DNA of 64,000 bases from JASBZA01 sp964392065 (lineage in GTDB: Bacteria > Bacillota > Clostridia > Saccharofermentanales > Fastidiosipilaceae). The DNA lies in the NCBI GenBank assembly GCA_964392065.1, contig CAYMOG010000001.1:1-64000 (forward strand), given 5' to 3'. The position numbers and the translations under genes were made by a program. Below, piece after piece: positions 36,015-44,558 of this stretch (the first letter of the stretch is position 1; every line of letters begins with the position of its first letter). The notes under the pieces are model-generated. The model saw only the letters and a program-made list of their open reading frames with translations. It had not been told where the DNA came from and searched no databases.

Positions 36015-38153
36015 CTAGATGATATAGCAACCGGGTTCTTGAAGTGTATAGGACTCCATAACAATTGTAGGTTTTGTATTATATAAGCAAACACCAATTT
36101 CACCATTGAGCGTGTCTTCAATGATTTGAACATCCGCATTATTTTCGAGAACGACAATGCTTTGCGCAGTTAAAATTTCAGAGAATTCCTCATATGTCCT
36201 GTTAGGATACAGAGAATACGCATAACTTTTGTTCGCATCATCATGAGTAATCCATAATGTAAGGAAGGTATTTTCATAAGGATCCATGGTTTCCATTCCG
36301 TTTATTTCATACCAAGTACCTTGACGTTTCTCTAAGAGGAGATGTAGACGTACTGGTTTGTGGAATTGCACTCCAAAGGTATTGTCATCTTCGGTGGAAA
36401 AATATAAGGAATACACATGTTCTAAGATTTCTTCTTCACCCGATTTAAGATAACGTGCTGTTCCATTGATATAAAGGTCAAAATGTAAATCAGTGACTTT
36501 GCGGTTCTCGATTATTGTTTCGATAGGAGTCTTCTGGTCAAATGCACCTATTCCATTAATACCAGCTCCTAAACAATGCAGAGCGTCTTGGGCATAAAAC
36601 CACGATTTCTTGGCCTCCATTGACAGATCGGAATTGACGAAATCCATTCCAATCATGGCATGATTAGTACCTTGTACGATACCGGAGACGAAGTTCCTCA
36701 TTAAGGTGGTTTCACCTGTGCCGTCTTCCATAGGTCTCCTAATAACCGTAGTACCAGGTCTTCTGTTAGGGTCTACGGTACATTGGTAATTGTTACTATA
36801 GTGACTTGAATCTCCAGTAAATAGGTGCAGCATGCCATCGGAAGTATACCAGCCTTTTTTATTTTCTAAATTCATGTACTCATAATTTTGAATCTTAGAT
36901 GAGTGTAAGCTTAAGCCTAATCCGAAGTTGTATATAGAATTTTTACAGACCCATTTGGCCATGGCAGGGTAGTAGCGATTGAAGCTCTCTTCGTTTGCTT
37001 TCAAGGTGGCATCCGCCATGAGAGTAGAAAGAAGGTATAGGTCCTTGAAGTTTTGGGCTTTGAGTTCTATAGGTACAAACTTTTCATCCGTAAATGCTTG
37101 TCTTAATTCTGCTTGAAGCTTACTTTCTTTTTCAGCTGTGAAGACATGGGCATAGGCTAAGCGAAGGATCGAGTAAAGGATTTCATTTCCTGCCAAGTGC
37201 GCCTCCATGTGTTTTCTTGTTGCAGAGCGTCCGCGGATCATATCCATGAGTTCCCCCTTATAAATGAAGGGTAAGAAGGAAAATTCAATCCAGCTATAGA
37301 GAAGATTACGATTGCTGTCGGTAAGATGATAGCCGATGGATTGGGCTAAGGGAAGGAGCACACTTAATCCTTCTAAGAAAACCGCACCATAACCTCCTGG
37401 ATAGGCTATATTTCCATGGTCAACATAAGAATAATCGGGATAAAAACCGTTACCTTCTTCCACTACGACGAAGACTGAGCATAAAGCATCCCATGACGCC
37501 AGCAAGGCTTCTTCATCTTCTGCAAGTAGAGCCCAAATGAATTTTACCATGGCGATATCTACTTGGTTTCCACCTTCTGCACGGCGATACATTTCAGTTT
37601 CTGTTGGCTTATGTTCAAGAGGTTTCTGAGTGAAACGATACAGCATATAACGAGGATCTGGTACGAAAAAATCAATCGTCTCGAGGAAGTTTTTTCGCAT
37701 GAAATCTGGTATATCGTCCCATAAGTAAAGGATAATCTTATTAAGCGCTTGTGGAGTTCCTATTTCATAACACCACCAATTCCCAATTAGAGGTACACCT
37801 ACATAATAGGAGTTTTCTTGTAAGAATTGGAGTGCTTGTAGGAGTAAACTTAATACTTCCTTATCCTGATAATAAGAAGAATATGGGTTAGCGTATTGCC
37901 TTCCGATGGCTTCTAGATAGTAGAAGCTATGCATGAAGGTATATTCAATTGCTTTTCCTTCTAGCTTTGGCCAAAGCGAGCCATTCGTATGGTTTAAGTC
38001 TAACGTCTCGATAAGAGCTTGAACTTCTTCTTCGGCTTGTATTTGTTTCTGCTGAAAGTGTTTTTCTTTAGCTTGGAAATACGTGTTTCCAATCAGTTGT
38101 TCTAAGTACACGGTACGATACAATGAAAAATCCACTTGCTTATTATGGTGCAT
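36015..38153 (-). CDS. PL8 lyase (hyaluronate/chondroitin AC type), cytoplasmic
   Basis: 712 residues: an (alpha/alpha) toroid then beta-sandwiches. Catalytic positions align with chondroitin AC/hyaluronate lyases: Asn196 (GGNQVD), His246 (YVDHGNIAYPG), Tyr255 (GGYG), and Arg309 and Arg313 (RGRSATR). The N-W-W block (NWWCYEIGTPQALNK, 125 on) and DPNRRPGTTVIRRP are typical. The spacings Asn to His 50 and His to Tyr 9 match the characterised Arthrobacter enzyme as I recall it. No signal peptide, unlike secreted pneumococcal hyaluronidase, and shorter because N-terminal carbohydrate-binding modules are absent. It should cut imported oligosaccharides to unsaturated disaccharides. Divergent from the second ABC importer. 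Confidence 0.9.
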   Translation of the reverse strand: MHHNKQVDFSLYRTVYLEQLIGNTYFQAKEKHFQQKQIQAEEEVQALIETLDLNHTNGSLWPKLEGKAIEYTFMHSFYYLEAIGRQYANPYSSYYQDKEVLSLLLQALQFLQENSYYVGVPLIGNWWCYEIGTPQALNKIILYLWDDIPDFMRKNFLETIDFFVPDPRYMLYRFTQKPLEHKPTETEMYRRAEGGNQVDIAMVKFIWALLAEDEEALLASWDALCSVFVVVEEGNGFYPDYSYVDHGNIAYPGGYGAVFLEGLSVLLPLAQSIGYHLTDSNRNLLYSWIEFSFLPFIYKGELMDMIRGRSATRKHMEAHLAGNEILYSILRLAYAHVFTAEKESKLQAELRQAFTDEKFVPIELKAQNFKDLYLLSTLMADATLKANEESFNRYYPAMAKWVCKNSIYNFGLGLSLHSSKIQNYEYMNLENKKGWYTSDGMLHLFTGDSSHYSNNYQCTVDPNRRPGTTVIRRPMEDGTGETTLMRNFVSGIVQGTNHAMIGMDFVNSDLSMEAKKSWFYAQDALHCLGAGINGIGAFDQKTPIETIIENRKVTDLHFDLYINGTARYLKSGEEEILEHVYSLYFSTEDDNTFGVQFHKPVRLHLLLEKRQGTWYEINGMETMDPYENTFLTLWITHDDANKSYAYSLYPNRTYEEFSEILTAQSIVVLENNADVQIIEDTLNGEIGVCLYNTKPTIVMESYTLQEPGCYII

Positions 38154-38469
38154 AGTTCTACCTACTCTTTACGCAAAATTTCTTATGGGCTGAGTGTAGC
38201 AAATCTATTTCTCCTTCGAATGAATGAATTGTGAAACTCCACAGAAAGTTGTAGGAAGTCTCGAAATAGGAGAGTAGTTAAATTATCTAAAAGGACCTAG
38301 TCTTTTTTGTGCATAAATACTAGTAATTAAAATCTAGCACATGAAAAAAATAATATTCATGTACAAAATGATAAGGGGATTCTAGAATTGGGGCAAGTTC
38401 ATAGTCGATCCGACAAGGATTTGAGCGCTGTGGAAATCTAGCATACTGTTGCATTAGGAGGTAACACAC
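38154..38469. other. divergent intergenic region between PL8 and the second ABC importer
   Basis: 316 bases. It holds candidate AT-rich promoter elements (for example TTGTGC at 38307 with TAAAAT at 38328, a poor 15-base spacing) and small inverted repeats such as CATGAAAA..TTCATG near 38341-38361. No LacI-type TGAAAAC box was found, so the AraC regulator at 42311 is the likelier controller. No gene is apparent. Confidence 0.4.
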
Positions 38470-39420
38470 TTGCGAAAAATGAATAAACAACAAGCTGTAC
38501 CCTATCAACCTCGCATAACTAAATTTAATAAAGCTTTAAGTCGAGATTGGCAATTATATTTATTATGCATTCCTGCCATTGTTTTTATCTTAATTTTTAA
38601 TTATGGACCTATGTATGGCGTCCAAATTGCTTTTAAAAATTATAAAACGGGTTTAGGTATATGGGGAAGTGAATGGATTGGATTTGAGCATTTCGAGAGG
38701 TTTTTTAAATCCCCAAATTTTAAAACAATATTGCCCAATACTCTGAGAATAAGTATCTATCAGCTGGTCGCAGGATTTCCTTTTCCTGTTATCATTGCTC
38801 TGCTGTTAAACCAAGTCCAGCACTTGAAGTATAAGAAATTTGTGCAAACAACACTCTATGCACCCCATTTTATTTCCATTGTTGTCTTGGCCTCGATGAT
38901 CACCGTTTTCTTATCTCCATCTACAGGTATTGTAAATGTTTTGCTTGAGAAAATAGGTTTGGATCGCGTGCACTTCATGGGTGTTCCAGAATACTTCGAG
39001 GATATTTTCGTTTGGTCCGATGTCTGGCAGAGTGCGGGCTGGGGATCCATAATTTATATTGCAGCGTTATCAGCGGTTAATCCGGAATTGTACGAAGCGT
39101 CGAAGATGGATGGAGCGTCTCGATTGCAACAAATCCTTTATGTAGATATTCCTTCCATACTACCTACAATTGTTATTATGTTCATTCTCAGAACTGGCCA
39201 ATTTATGAACGTTGGTTTCCAGAAGGCCTTCCTCTTACAAAATTCTCTGAATCTACCACGGTCGGAAATTATCTCGACTTATGTTTATAAGATAGGTTTA
39301 CTGAATAGTCAGTTTAGTTATTCAACGGCCATTAACTTATTTAATACCGTGGTAAACATTATTCTAATATTATCTGTGAACTTCTTAGCCAAACGGTTAA
39401 GCGAGCAGAGTTTATGGTAA
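38470..39420 (+). CDS. ABC sugar permease, LplB-like
   Basis: A 316-residue MalF-type permease with the EAA loop EASKMDGASRLQQ followed by DIPSILPT. It starts at TTG 38470 because AGGAGGT (38456-38462) is 7 bases upstream; the ATG at 38479 would be 16 bases away. First gene of the second importer, where the order is permease, permease, binding protein, the reverse of the first importer. With PL8 and chondroitinase genes on both sides the substrate is probably a glycosaminoglycan oligosaccharide. Confidence 0.92.
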   Translation: MRKMNKQQAVPYQPRITKFNKALSRDWQLYLLCIPAIVFILIFNYGPMYGVQIAFKNYKTGLGIWGSEWIGFEHFERFFKSPNFKTILPNTLRISIYQLVAGFPFPVIIALLLNQVQHLKYKKFVQTTLYAPHFISIVVLASMITVFLSPSTGIVNVLLEKIGLDRVHFMGVPEYFEDIFVWSDVWQSAGWGSIIYIAALSAVNPELYEASKMDGASRLQQILYVDIPSILPTIVIMFILRTGQFMNVGFQKAFLLQNSLNLPRSEIISTYVYKIGLLNSQFSYSTAINLFNTVVNIILILSVNFLAKRLSEQSLW

Positions 39421-39436
39421 GGAAAGTAGGGACGTT

Positions 39437-40351
39437 ATGGCGAATATAGTGAAAACAAAAAAATCGAAAATTAAACGCAACAGAGAAGATTTCATTTTTG
39501 ATATTGTTTCATATTGTATATTAGGGCTATTGAGTTTAGTTGTTTTATATCCCTTGTATTTCATTGTGATTGCATCGTTTTCAGACCCTTATCAGGTTCT
39601 AACGGGCAACGTTATCCTCATACCGAAAGGGTTGAATGTAGACTCTTATAGGCGAGTATTTAGCGAGAGTTCTATCTGGACAGGCTATAGGAACTCTTTA
39701 CTTTATACTGTTCTGGGTACAGCGTTAAATGTATTTCTAACGGCAACACTGGCATATCCATTATCACGTAGGTATTTTTCTGGTAGGAAATTTATCATGA
39801 CATTAATCCTCATTACTATGTTCTTTAATGGCGGGCTGATTCCGACTTATATGTTAGTGAATTCTCTGAAACTTAGAGACACGATTGCCGTCATGATTTT
39901 CTTAGGTGCCGTTAGTGCCTATAATGTGATTATTGCCAGAACGAATTTCGAAAGTAATATCACATCCGATTTAGAAGAGGCTGCTTCGATTGATGGATGC
40001 TCTCAGATTCGTTTTTTCTTTACGATGGTTTTGCCTTTGTCCAAAGCCATCATCGCCGTACTCGTCTTATACTATGCGGTGGGCCACTGGAATGATTATA
40101 TGAAAGGGCTCATCTATCTGAAAGACCCTAAACGTTACCCACTGCAGCTTGTCATCCGATCCATTCTACTAACATCAAGAATTATTGACTTCGAAAATGT
40201 CGATGTAGAAGAAATTAACCGACAAATGCGTTTAGCAGAAGGTATGAAATACGGTGTCATCATCGTATCAAGTGTTCCTGTACTCCTAATTTATCCCTTC
40301 ATCCAAAAATACTTCGTAAAAGGTGTAATGATAGGTTCGGTTAAAGGGTAA
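39437..40351 (+). CDS. ABC sugar permease, LplC/YtcP-like
   Basis: A 304-residue MalG-type permease with EAA loop EAASIDGCSQIRF followed by MVLPLSKAI and the family C terminus QKYFVKGVMIGSVKG. It pairs with the preceding gene. The ribosome site is weak (GTAGGGACG). The region RIIDFENVDVEEINRQMRLAEGMK is an insertion seen in some YtcP-like permeases. Confidence 0.92.
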   Translation: MANIVKTKKSKIKRNREDFIFDIVSYCILGLLSLVVLYPLYFIVIASFSDPYQVLTGNVILIPKGLNVDSYRRVFSESSIWTGYRNSLLYTVLGTALNVFLTATLAYPLSRRYFSGRKFIMTLILITMFFNGGLIPTYMLVNSLKLRDTIAVMIFLGAVSAYNVIIARTNFESNITSDLEEAASIDGCSQIRFFFTMVLPLSKAIIAVLVLYYAVGHWNDYMKGLIYLKDPKRYPLQLVIRSILLTSRIIDFENVDVEEINRQMRLAEGMKYGVIIVSSVPVLLIYPFIQKYFVKGVMIGSVKG

Positions 40352-40368
40352 AAATGTTCTTGGTAATA

Positions 40369-40398
40369 AGGTCTACTAGGCCAGAAGCCTAGAGACCT
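40369..40398 (+). terminator. intra-operon hairpin before the second binding-protein gene
   Basis: AGGTCT-A-CTAGGC (40369-40381) pairs with GCCTAG-AGACCT (40387-40398) with one bulged A and a 5-base loop. There is no U tract directly after. Likely a processing or stabilising element giving separate levels for permeases and lipoprotein. Confidence 0.6.
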
Positions 40399-40428
40399 AG
40401 TTATAAAAATAGAAGAAAGAGGTAAAAT

Positions 40429-42171
40429 ATGAAAAAGAAAAAGATTTCATTATTATTGGCAGCAGTCTTGTTGACTTCATCTATTGCAGCATGTAATACA
40501 GATGGCACAACAAGCACCACAGACGGTAGTCAAAATGGTACAAGCAGTAGTGCGGACAGTACCGATACCAGTTCTGAAGGTGAAGGTACTACTACAGAAG
40601 GCACAGGAGAAACTTCCGATGTTCCTCATGTCTTAAAAGCAGAAAATCTTCATATCGGTGAATATTTCCCATTAGATGAAGAGATTACTATTCAAGTAGC
40701 AGGCGTTCGAGAAGATATAAGTGTTCCATTTGAAGAAGTAGTCTATTTCAAAGAATTAGAAAAAGCTACGAACGTTAAAGTAGAATGGTTAGACTGGCCA
40801 CAAATAGCACAAAAAGAGCGTAGATCACTAGCTTTTGCAGGAGGCGATTTACCCGATGCTTTTTATGGTTCTTGGTCTTTCGATAAGCCTGATGTCGTTA
40901 ACTATGGTACACAAAATCAGTTACTTGACTTGACGCCCTACCTAACTGATGAGGTCATGCCTAATGTATCTAAACTATTAAATGATGTAGAAGGCTTACG
41001 TACTTCTCTAGAAATTCCGTCTGGGGGACTCTATGCACTACCGACTCTAGATCAAAACGGTCTACCAAAGACTAACGATACCTTAGTTATTAACACAGAT
41101 TGGTTAGAAAAAGTCGGCAAAGAGATGCCTACCACAGTTGATGAATTCATCGATGTACTTAGAGCATTTAAAGAAGCTGGCGATATCAATGGTAATGGAC
41201 AGGCAGATGAAATTCCATTTAGTTTTCTCTATAACGGTGGAAATAACGGTGCCTTCGGTCTAATGGGCTTCACCGGTATTCCGGCCCAAAACAGAAATAC
41301 GAAAATGGTTATGAAGGATGGAACGCCTAAATTCTATCCTGCACTTGATGAGTATAAGACCTATCTTACTTTCTTAAATAAATTGCATTCGGAAGGTTTA
41401 CTAGATCCTGAAGTATTTACAATGGATGAACCTACATACAATGCGAAGACCCAGAATCCAGAACCTTATATCGGAGTGATTTCTACATGGACTGCAGAAT
41501 CTGTAAATCGTCCAATTGAAGGATTTAATTCAGAAGAAGAAGGTGTTTATCAGTATGTTAAACCGCTACAAGGTGAAGAAGGCGTAGAACCCAAATGGGG
41601 TAGAAGAATTAATCCTCTAAATGGTAACTTGAGCTTCGCTATAGCGGGTGATACCGAGTATCCTGAACAAATTGCTGCTTGGATTGATCTAGCTTATCAT
41701 CCTGAAACCAGTATCACTACTTATATTGGTGTAGAAGGTGTTACTATGGAAAAAGATGGTGATCAGTATAAGCGTATACTTAAAGAAGATGGTACGCGTT
41801 ATAGCAAACCAGATTTCTCTGATTTAGTGCCAGGTAAGATGGCTGTTGCATGGGTGAAACCAGATGTTATTAACTGGTCGGATGATAGCCAGTCACCTCA
41901 AGATAAGAATGCAGCAGATGCCCTCTATGAACCTTATATAGAGATGAATTATGTAAATGATTATATTATGGCTACAGAAGAAGAGAATGATCGTGTAGCC
42001 CAGCTCACAACGGATATCTTCCCATATGTTGACCAAAGCACAGCAAGCTTCGTAACGCAAGGTGGCATTGAAGAAGGTTGGGAAGCTTATATACAACAGT
42101 TAAAAGACTTAGGTCTTGAAGAATATGAAGAAATTAAGACCAATATACATAACCGCGCAACCGCTGAGTAA
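40429..42171 (+). CDS. ABC solute-binding lipoprotein
   Basis: A 580-residue family 1 extracellular solute-binding protein with lipoprotein signal (I19-A-A-C22) and a Ser/Thr/Gly/Glu linker to about residue 62. A calcium-loop-like segment DINGNGQADEIPFSF is typical of LplA/YtcQ-type proteins that bind long oligosaccharides. It belongs to the importer encoded directly upstream. The large size and its position before chondroitinase suggest a glycosaminoglycan oligomer ligand. Two hairpins follow before the regulator gene. Confidence 0.92.
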   Translation: MKKKKISLLLAAVLLTSSIAACNTDGTTSTTDGSQNGTSSSADSTDTSSEGEGTTTEGTGETSDVPHVLKAENLHIGEYFPLDEEITIQVAGVREDISVPFEEVVYFKELEKATNVKVEWLDWPQIAQKERRSLAFAGGDLPDAFYGSWSFDKPDVVNYGTQNQLLDLTPYLTDEVMPNVSKLLNDVEGLRTSLEIPSGGLYALPTLDQNGLPKTNDTLVINTDWLEKVGKEMPTTVDEFIDVLRAFKEAGDINGNGQADEIPFSFLYNGGNNGAFGLMGFTGIPAQNRNTKMVMKDGTPKFYPALDEYKTYLTFLNKLHSEGLLDPEVFTMDEPTYNAKTQNPEPYIGVISTWTAESVNRPIEGFNSEEEGVYQYVKPLQGEEGVEPKWGRRINPLNGNLSFAIAGDTEYPEQIAAWIDLAYHPETSITTYIGVEGVTMEKDGDQYKRILKEDGTRYSKPDFSDLVPGKMAVAWVKPDVINWSDDSQSPQDKNAADALYEPYIEMNYVNDYIMATEEENDRVAQLTTDIFPYVDQSTASFVTQGGIEEGWEAYIQQLKDLGLEEYEEIKTNIHNRATAE

Positions 42172-42183
42172 AGCCATTTAAAT

Positions 42184-42220
42184 AGACATTCTTGCGCTAG
42201 AATCGTCTAGTGTGATGTCT
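42184..42220 (+). terminator. first of two tandem hairpins after the second binding protein
   Basis: Outer arms AGACAT (42184-42189) and ATGTCT (42215-42220) enclose CGCTAGA/TCTAGTG with one G-U pair. No T run follows. Confidence 0.5.
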
Positions 42221-42230
42221 CATTCAATAG

Positions 42231-42290
42231 AACTTGGCAGAAAGTATTGCTGGTCAAATTGCAGTATACTTATCTGCCAAGTTATTTTTA
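42231..42290 (+). terminator. terminator between the importer operon and the AraC regulator
   Basis: AACTTGGCAGA (42231-42241) pairs perfectly with TCTGCCAAGTT (42273-42283). The interior contains AAGTATTGC/GCAGTATACTT, and ATTTTTAT follows. A long imperfect hairpin directly before the regulator's ribosome site. Confidence 0.75.
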
Positions 42291-42310
42291 TAGGAAAGGA
42301 TGTTTGTGTT

Positions 42311-44557
42311 TTGAGAAAGAAATGGATGAAGTCTCTTTTGCTTTATTTTTTAATCCCTTACTTAGCAATAGTAGGCATTTTGGTCTTGCTGTTTTCCTGG
42401 TTTATTCATAGTGTATTGTTTCGACAACTGCGAGAAGAATACATAAACAATAACAATCACACCTTGAACCAGTATGTCATGACGACCGAACGTAATATTT
42501 CTCAGTTACGAACAATTCAAGATTATATTCTACTGGAGCCAGAAATTCAGTTCACACAAGATCTAGAAGATATTTCACGAGCCATCAGTACCATTCGTGG
42601 CTTAGCTAAATATCAACGTGTGAATCAAAATATTGAAGATATTTATTTGCATTTCCATGGTGATCACTATGTTTATTCTTCTAGCACGACGATGCCCCTA
42701 ACATCGTTTTTTCGCCACGTAACAGGAAACGACATTACCTTAGAAAAACACATCCAAAACAGCATAGAGAACGGCATACCAAGAAGTATTTCTTTTTATC
42801 CGTCGAATAATCAAAATAAAATTCTTAATTATACGCCCGTCCAGTTTGCAAGAGGCAAGGCGGATTTATTTATTTCGATCGATTTAACGGATGCCTTGGT
42901 GGTAGATCCTGTTTCATCGTACCTTATTTTCGATCATAATCGAGAACTTGTCGCAGCGGAAAATATTTCAAGAAATTTCGATATGCAAAGCATTATATCC
43001 AATTTGGAAATTATGGAAGAAGCAGATGAGAGCTATCGTATCATTAAGATTGGATCCGAAGACGAAGAATATATTATGAATAAGAAATTGGCCAATATAA
43101 ATTCTTGGCAGTATGTTTATCTAACGCCCATTTCCCATGCATATGAGTCTGTATTCTTGTATCAAATGTATTTTGTTTTTATCCTTCTAGCTGTAATGCT
43201 TGTTGCCATTCTTGTAATTTATATAGGTTTTCGATGGAATTATAAGCCTATTTCGGAAATTGCGAGTATTGCAAGAGACATTAGGCAAGATAGTTCTGGA
43301 GATGATCCAGGTATGGCCAGTTTCGAAGGGATTAAGTATGCGATGACTTCTTTGGCCTCTGAAAATGAAAACTTACAACTAGCTGTACAAAATATCAATA
43401 AAGTACAATTTCTCCAACAGCTCTTAAGAGGTACTGTCCCTTCGAAGCTATGGTTTGATAACCGTGTGGAGGATTTAGGTTTGGAGAATCTGAAAAATTC
43501 TTATTATGGCGTTCTGGTCATACGTTTCAGTAATATAAAAGCAGAGGATCACAAGAATTATTCTCTAGAAGATTTCGAATTGAAAATTCAAGAGCATATC
43601 CCTGGATACCTCTATCCGTTAAGTGAAATGTATACGTATTGCTATTTAGTAAGTTTAGATAAGTTTTCGCCGGAAGAAGATAGAGTTGAAATTGAGCATG
43701 TACATCAATCCCTACAAGAACAATTCCAGTGTGATGTGCTTATCAGCGTTAGTAGGTCGAAACCTTCTTATATGGACATTCCTCAGCTTTATCTCGACAG
43801 TTATTTGGCTCTTCAGAGAAGTTTTCTGACCGGTTCGAATTACATCTTATATCCGCATGGTGAGTACCTTGGTTTAGATAGTGAAGTCTATCAAATACCG
43901 GAACAAATTTTTACTAGAATTCGCTATAACTTAGAGAGGGGAATTCTAGAAGAAGTTCATCGTGCAATAGAGGACCTATGGGCGTTTATCCATGAAACCC
44001 ACTTCAATGTTTACTTCGTTCGAGGTTTGTCCTATCAACTTATGCATACAATTTATGCAGTGAAGAGGAGTCTGGTTGAAGGTATTGAGTTGCAAAATTT
44101 TGAAGAGTTAACCACCAATCCGGTGGATTTGATGCAGTTAAATACAGTACAAGAGATTTTTTCTTTGGCCAAAGAAATGACTAGTGATTTATGTCAAGCG
44201 ATTCGGGCCAACGAAAGCGTGGAAGAAGATTTGTTAGCACAAGAAATGAAAGATTTCATCGACAATCATTTTACAGACAGTAATTTCTCTGTGCAACAAA
44301 TGGCCGATGAATTCCACATGTCCTTATCCAATGTTAGTCAATATTTTAAGAAACATAATAAAACAAATATATCGGAGTATTTGAGCCATATTCGTATGGA
44401 GCATGCCAAAGAACTCTTGATAGCAGGACAATATAGTGTGAAAGAAGTGTCTAATATGGTGGGCTATCTCAATACTTCTAGTTTCATCCGTAAGTTTAAA
44501 TCTATTTATGGAATTACTCCGCTGCAATACGCGGAGAGTATTAATAAGGAGCGTTAA
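42311..44557 (+). CDS. membrane-anchored AraC-family regulator (YesS-like)
   Basis: About 748 residues. The first transmembrane segment is near 8-32, followed by an extracellular sensor domain of some 250 residues, a second segment (FVFILLAVMLVAILVIYIGF), a cytoplasmic coil and region, and a C-terminal AraC double helix-turn-helix (FSVQQMADEFHMSLSNVSQYFKK and YSVKEVSNMVGYLNTSSFIRKFK). Such one-protein sensors regulate oligosaccharide operons in Firmicutes. I choose the TTG at 42311, 10 bases after GGAAAGGA; a longer reading to 42212 runs through the hairpin at 42231-42290. It ends one base before the chondroitinase ATG, so it probably controls the importer and lyase genes around it. Confidence 0.88.
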   Translation: MRKKWMKSLLLYFLIPYLAIVGILVLLFSWFIHSVLFRQLREEYINNNNHTLNQYVMTTERNISQLRTIQDYILLEPEIQFTQDLEDISRAISTIRGLAKYQRVNQNIEDIYLHFHGDHYVYSSSTTMPLTSFFRHVTGNDITLEKHIQNSIENGIPRSISFYPSNNQNKILNYTPVQFARGKADLFISIDLTDALVVDPVSSYLIFDHNRELVAAENISRNFDMQSIISNLEIMEEADESYRIIKIGSEDEEYIMNKKLANINSWQYVYLTPISHAYESVFLYQMYFVFILLAVMLVAILVIYIGFRWNYKPISEIASIARDIRQDSSGDDPGMASFEGIKYAMTSLASENENLQLAVQNINKVQFLQQLLRGTVPSKLWFDNRVEDLGLENLKNSYYGVLVIRFSNIKAEDHKNYSLEDFELKIQEHIPGYLYPLSEMYTYCYLVSLDKFSPEEDRVEIEHVHQSLQEQFQCDVLISVSRSKPSYMDIPQLYLDSYLALQRSFLTGSNYILYPHGEYLGLDSEVYQIPEQIFTRIRYNLERGILEEVHRAIEDLWAFIHETHFNVYFVRGLSYQLMHTIYAVKRSLVEGIELQNFEELTTNPVDLMQLNTVQEIFSLAKEMTSDLCQAIRANESVEEDLLAQEMKDFIDNHFTDSNFSVQQMADEFHMSLSNVSQYFKKHNKTNISEYLSHIRMEHAKELLIAGQYSVKEVSNMVGYLNTSSFIRKFKSIYGITPLQYAESINKER

Positions 44558-44558
44558 A

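Noticed and set aside
42212..42310. N-terminal extension of the AraC regulator
   Set aside because: It would read through the strong hairpin at 42231-42283 and has no ribosome site; the TTG at 42311 has one, and membrane topology fits from there.
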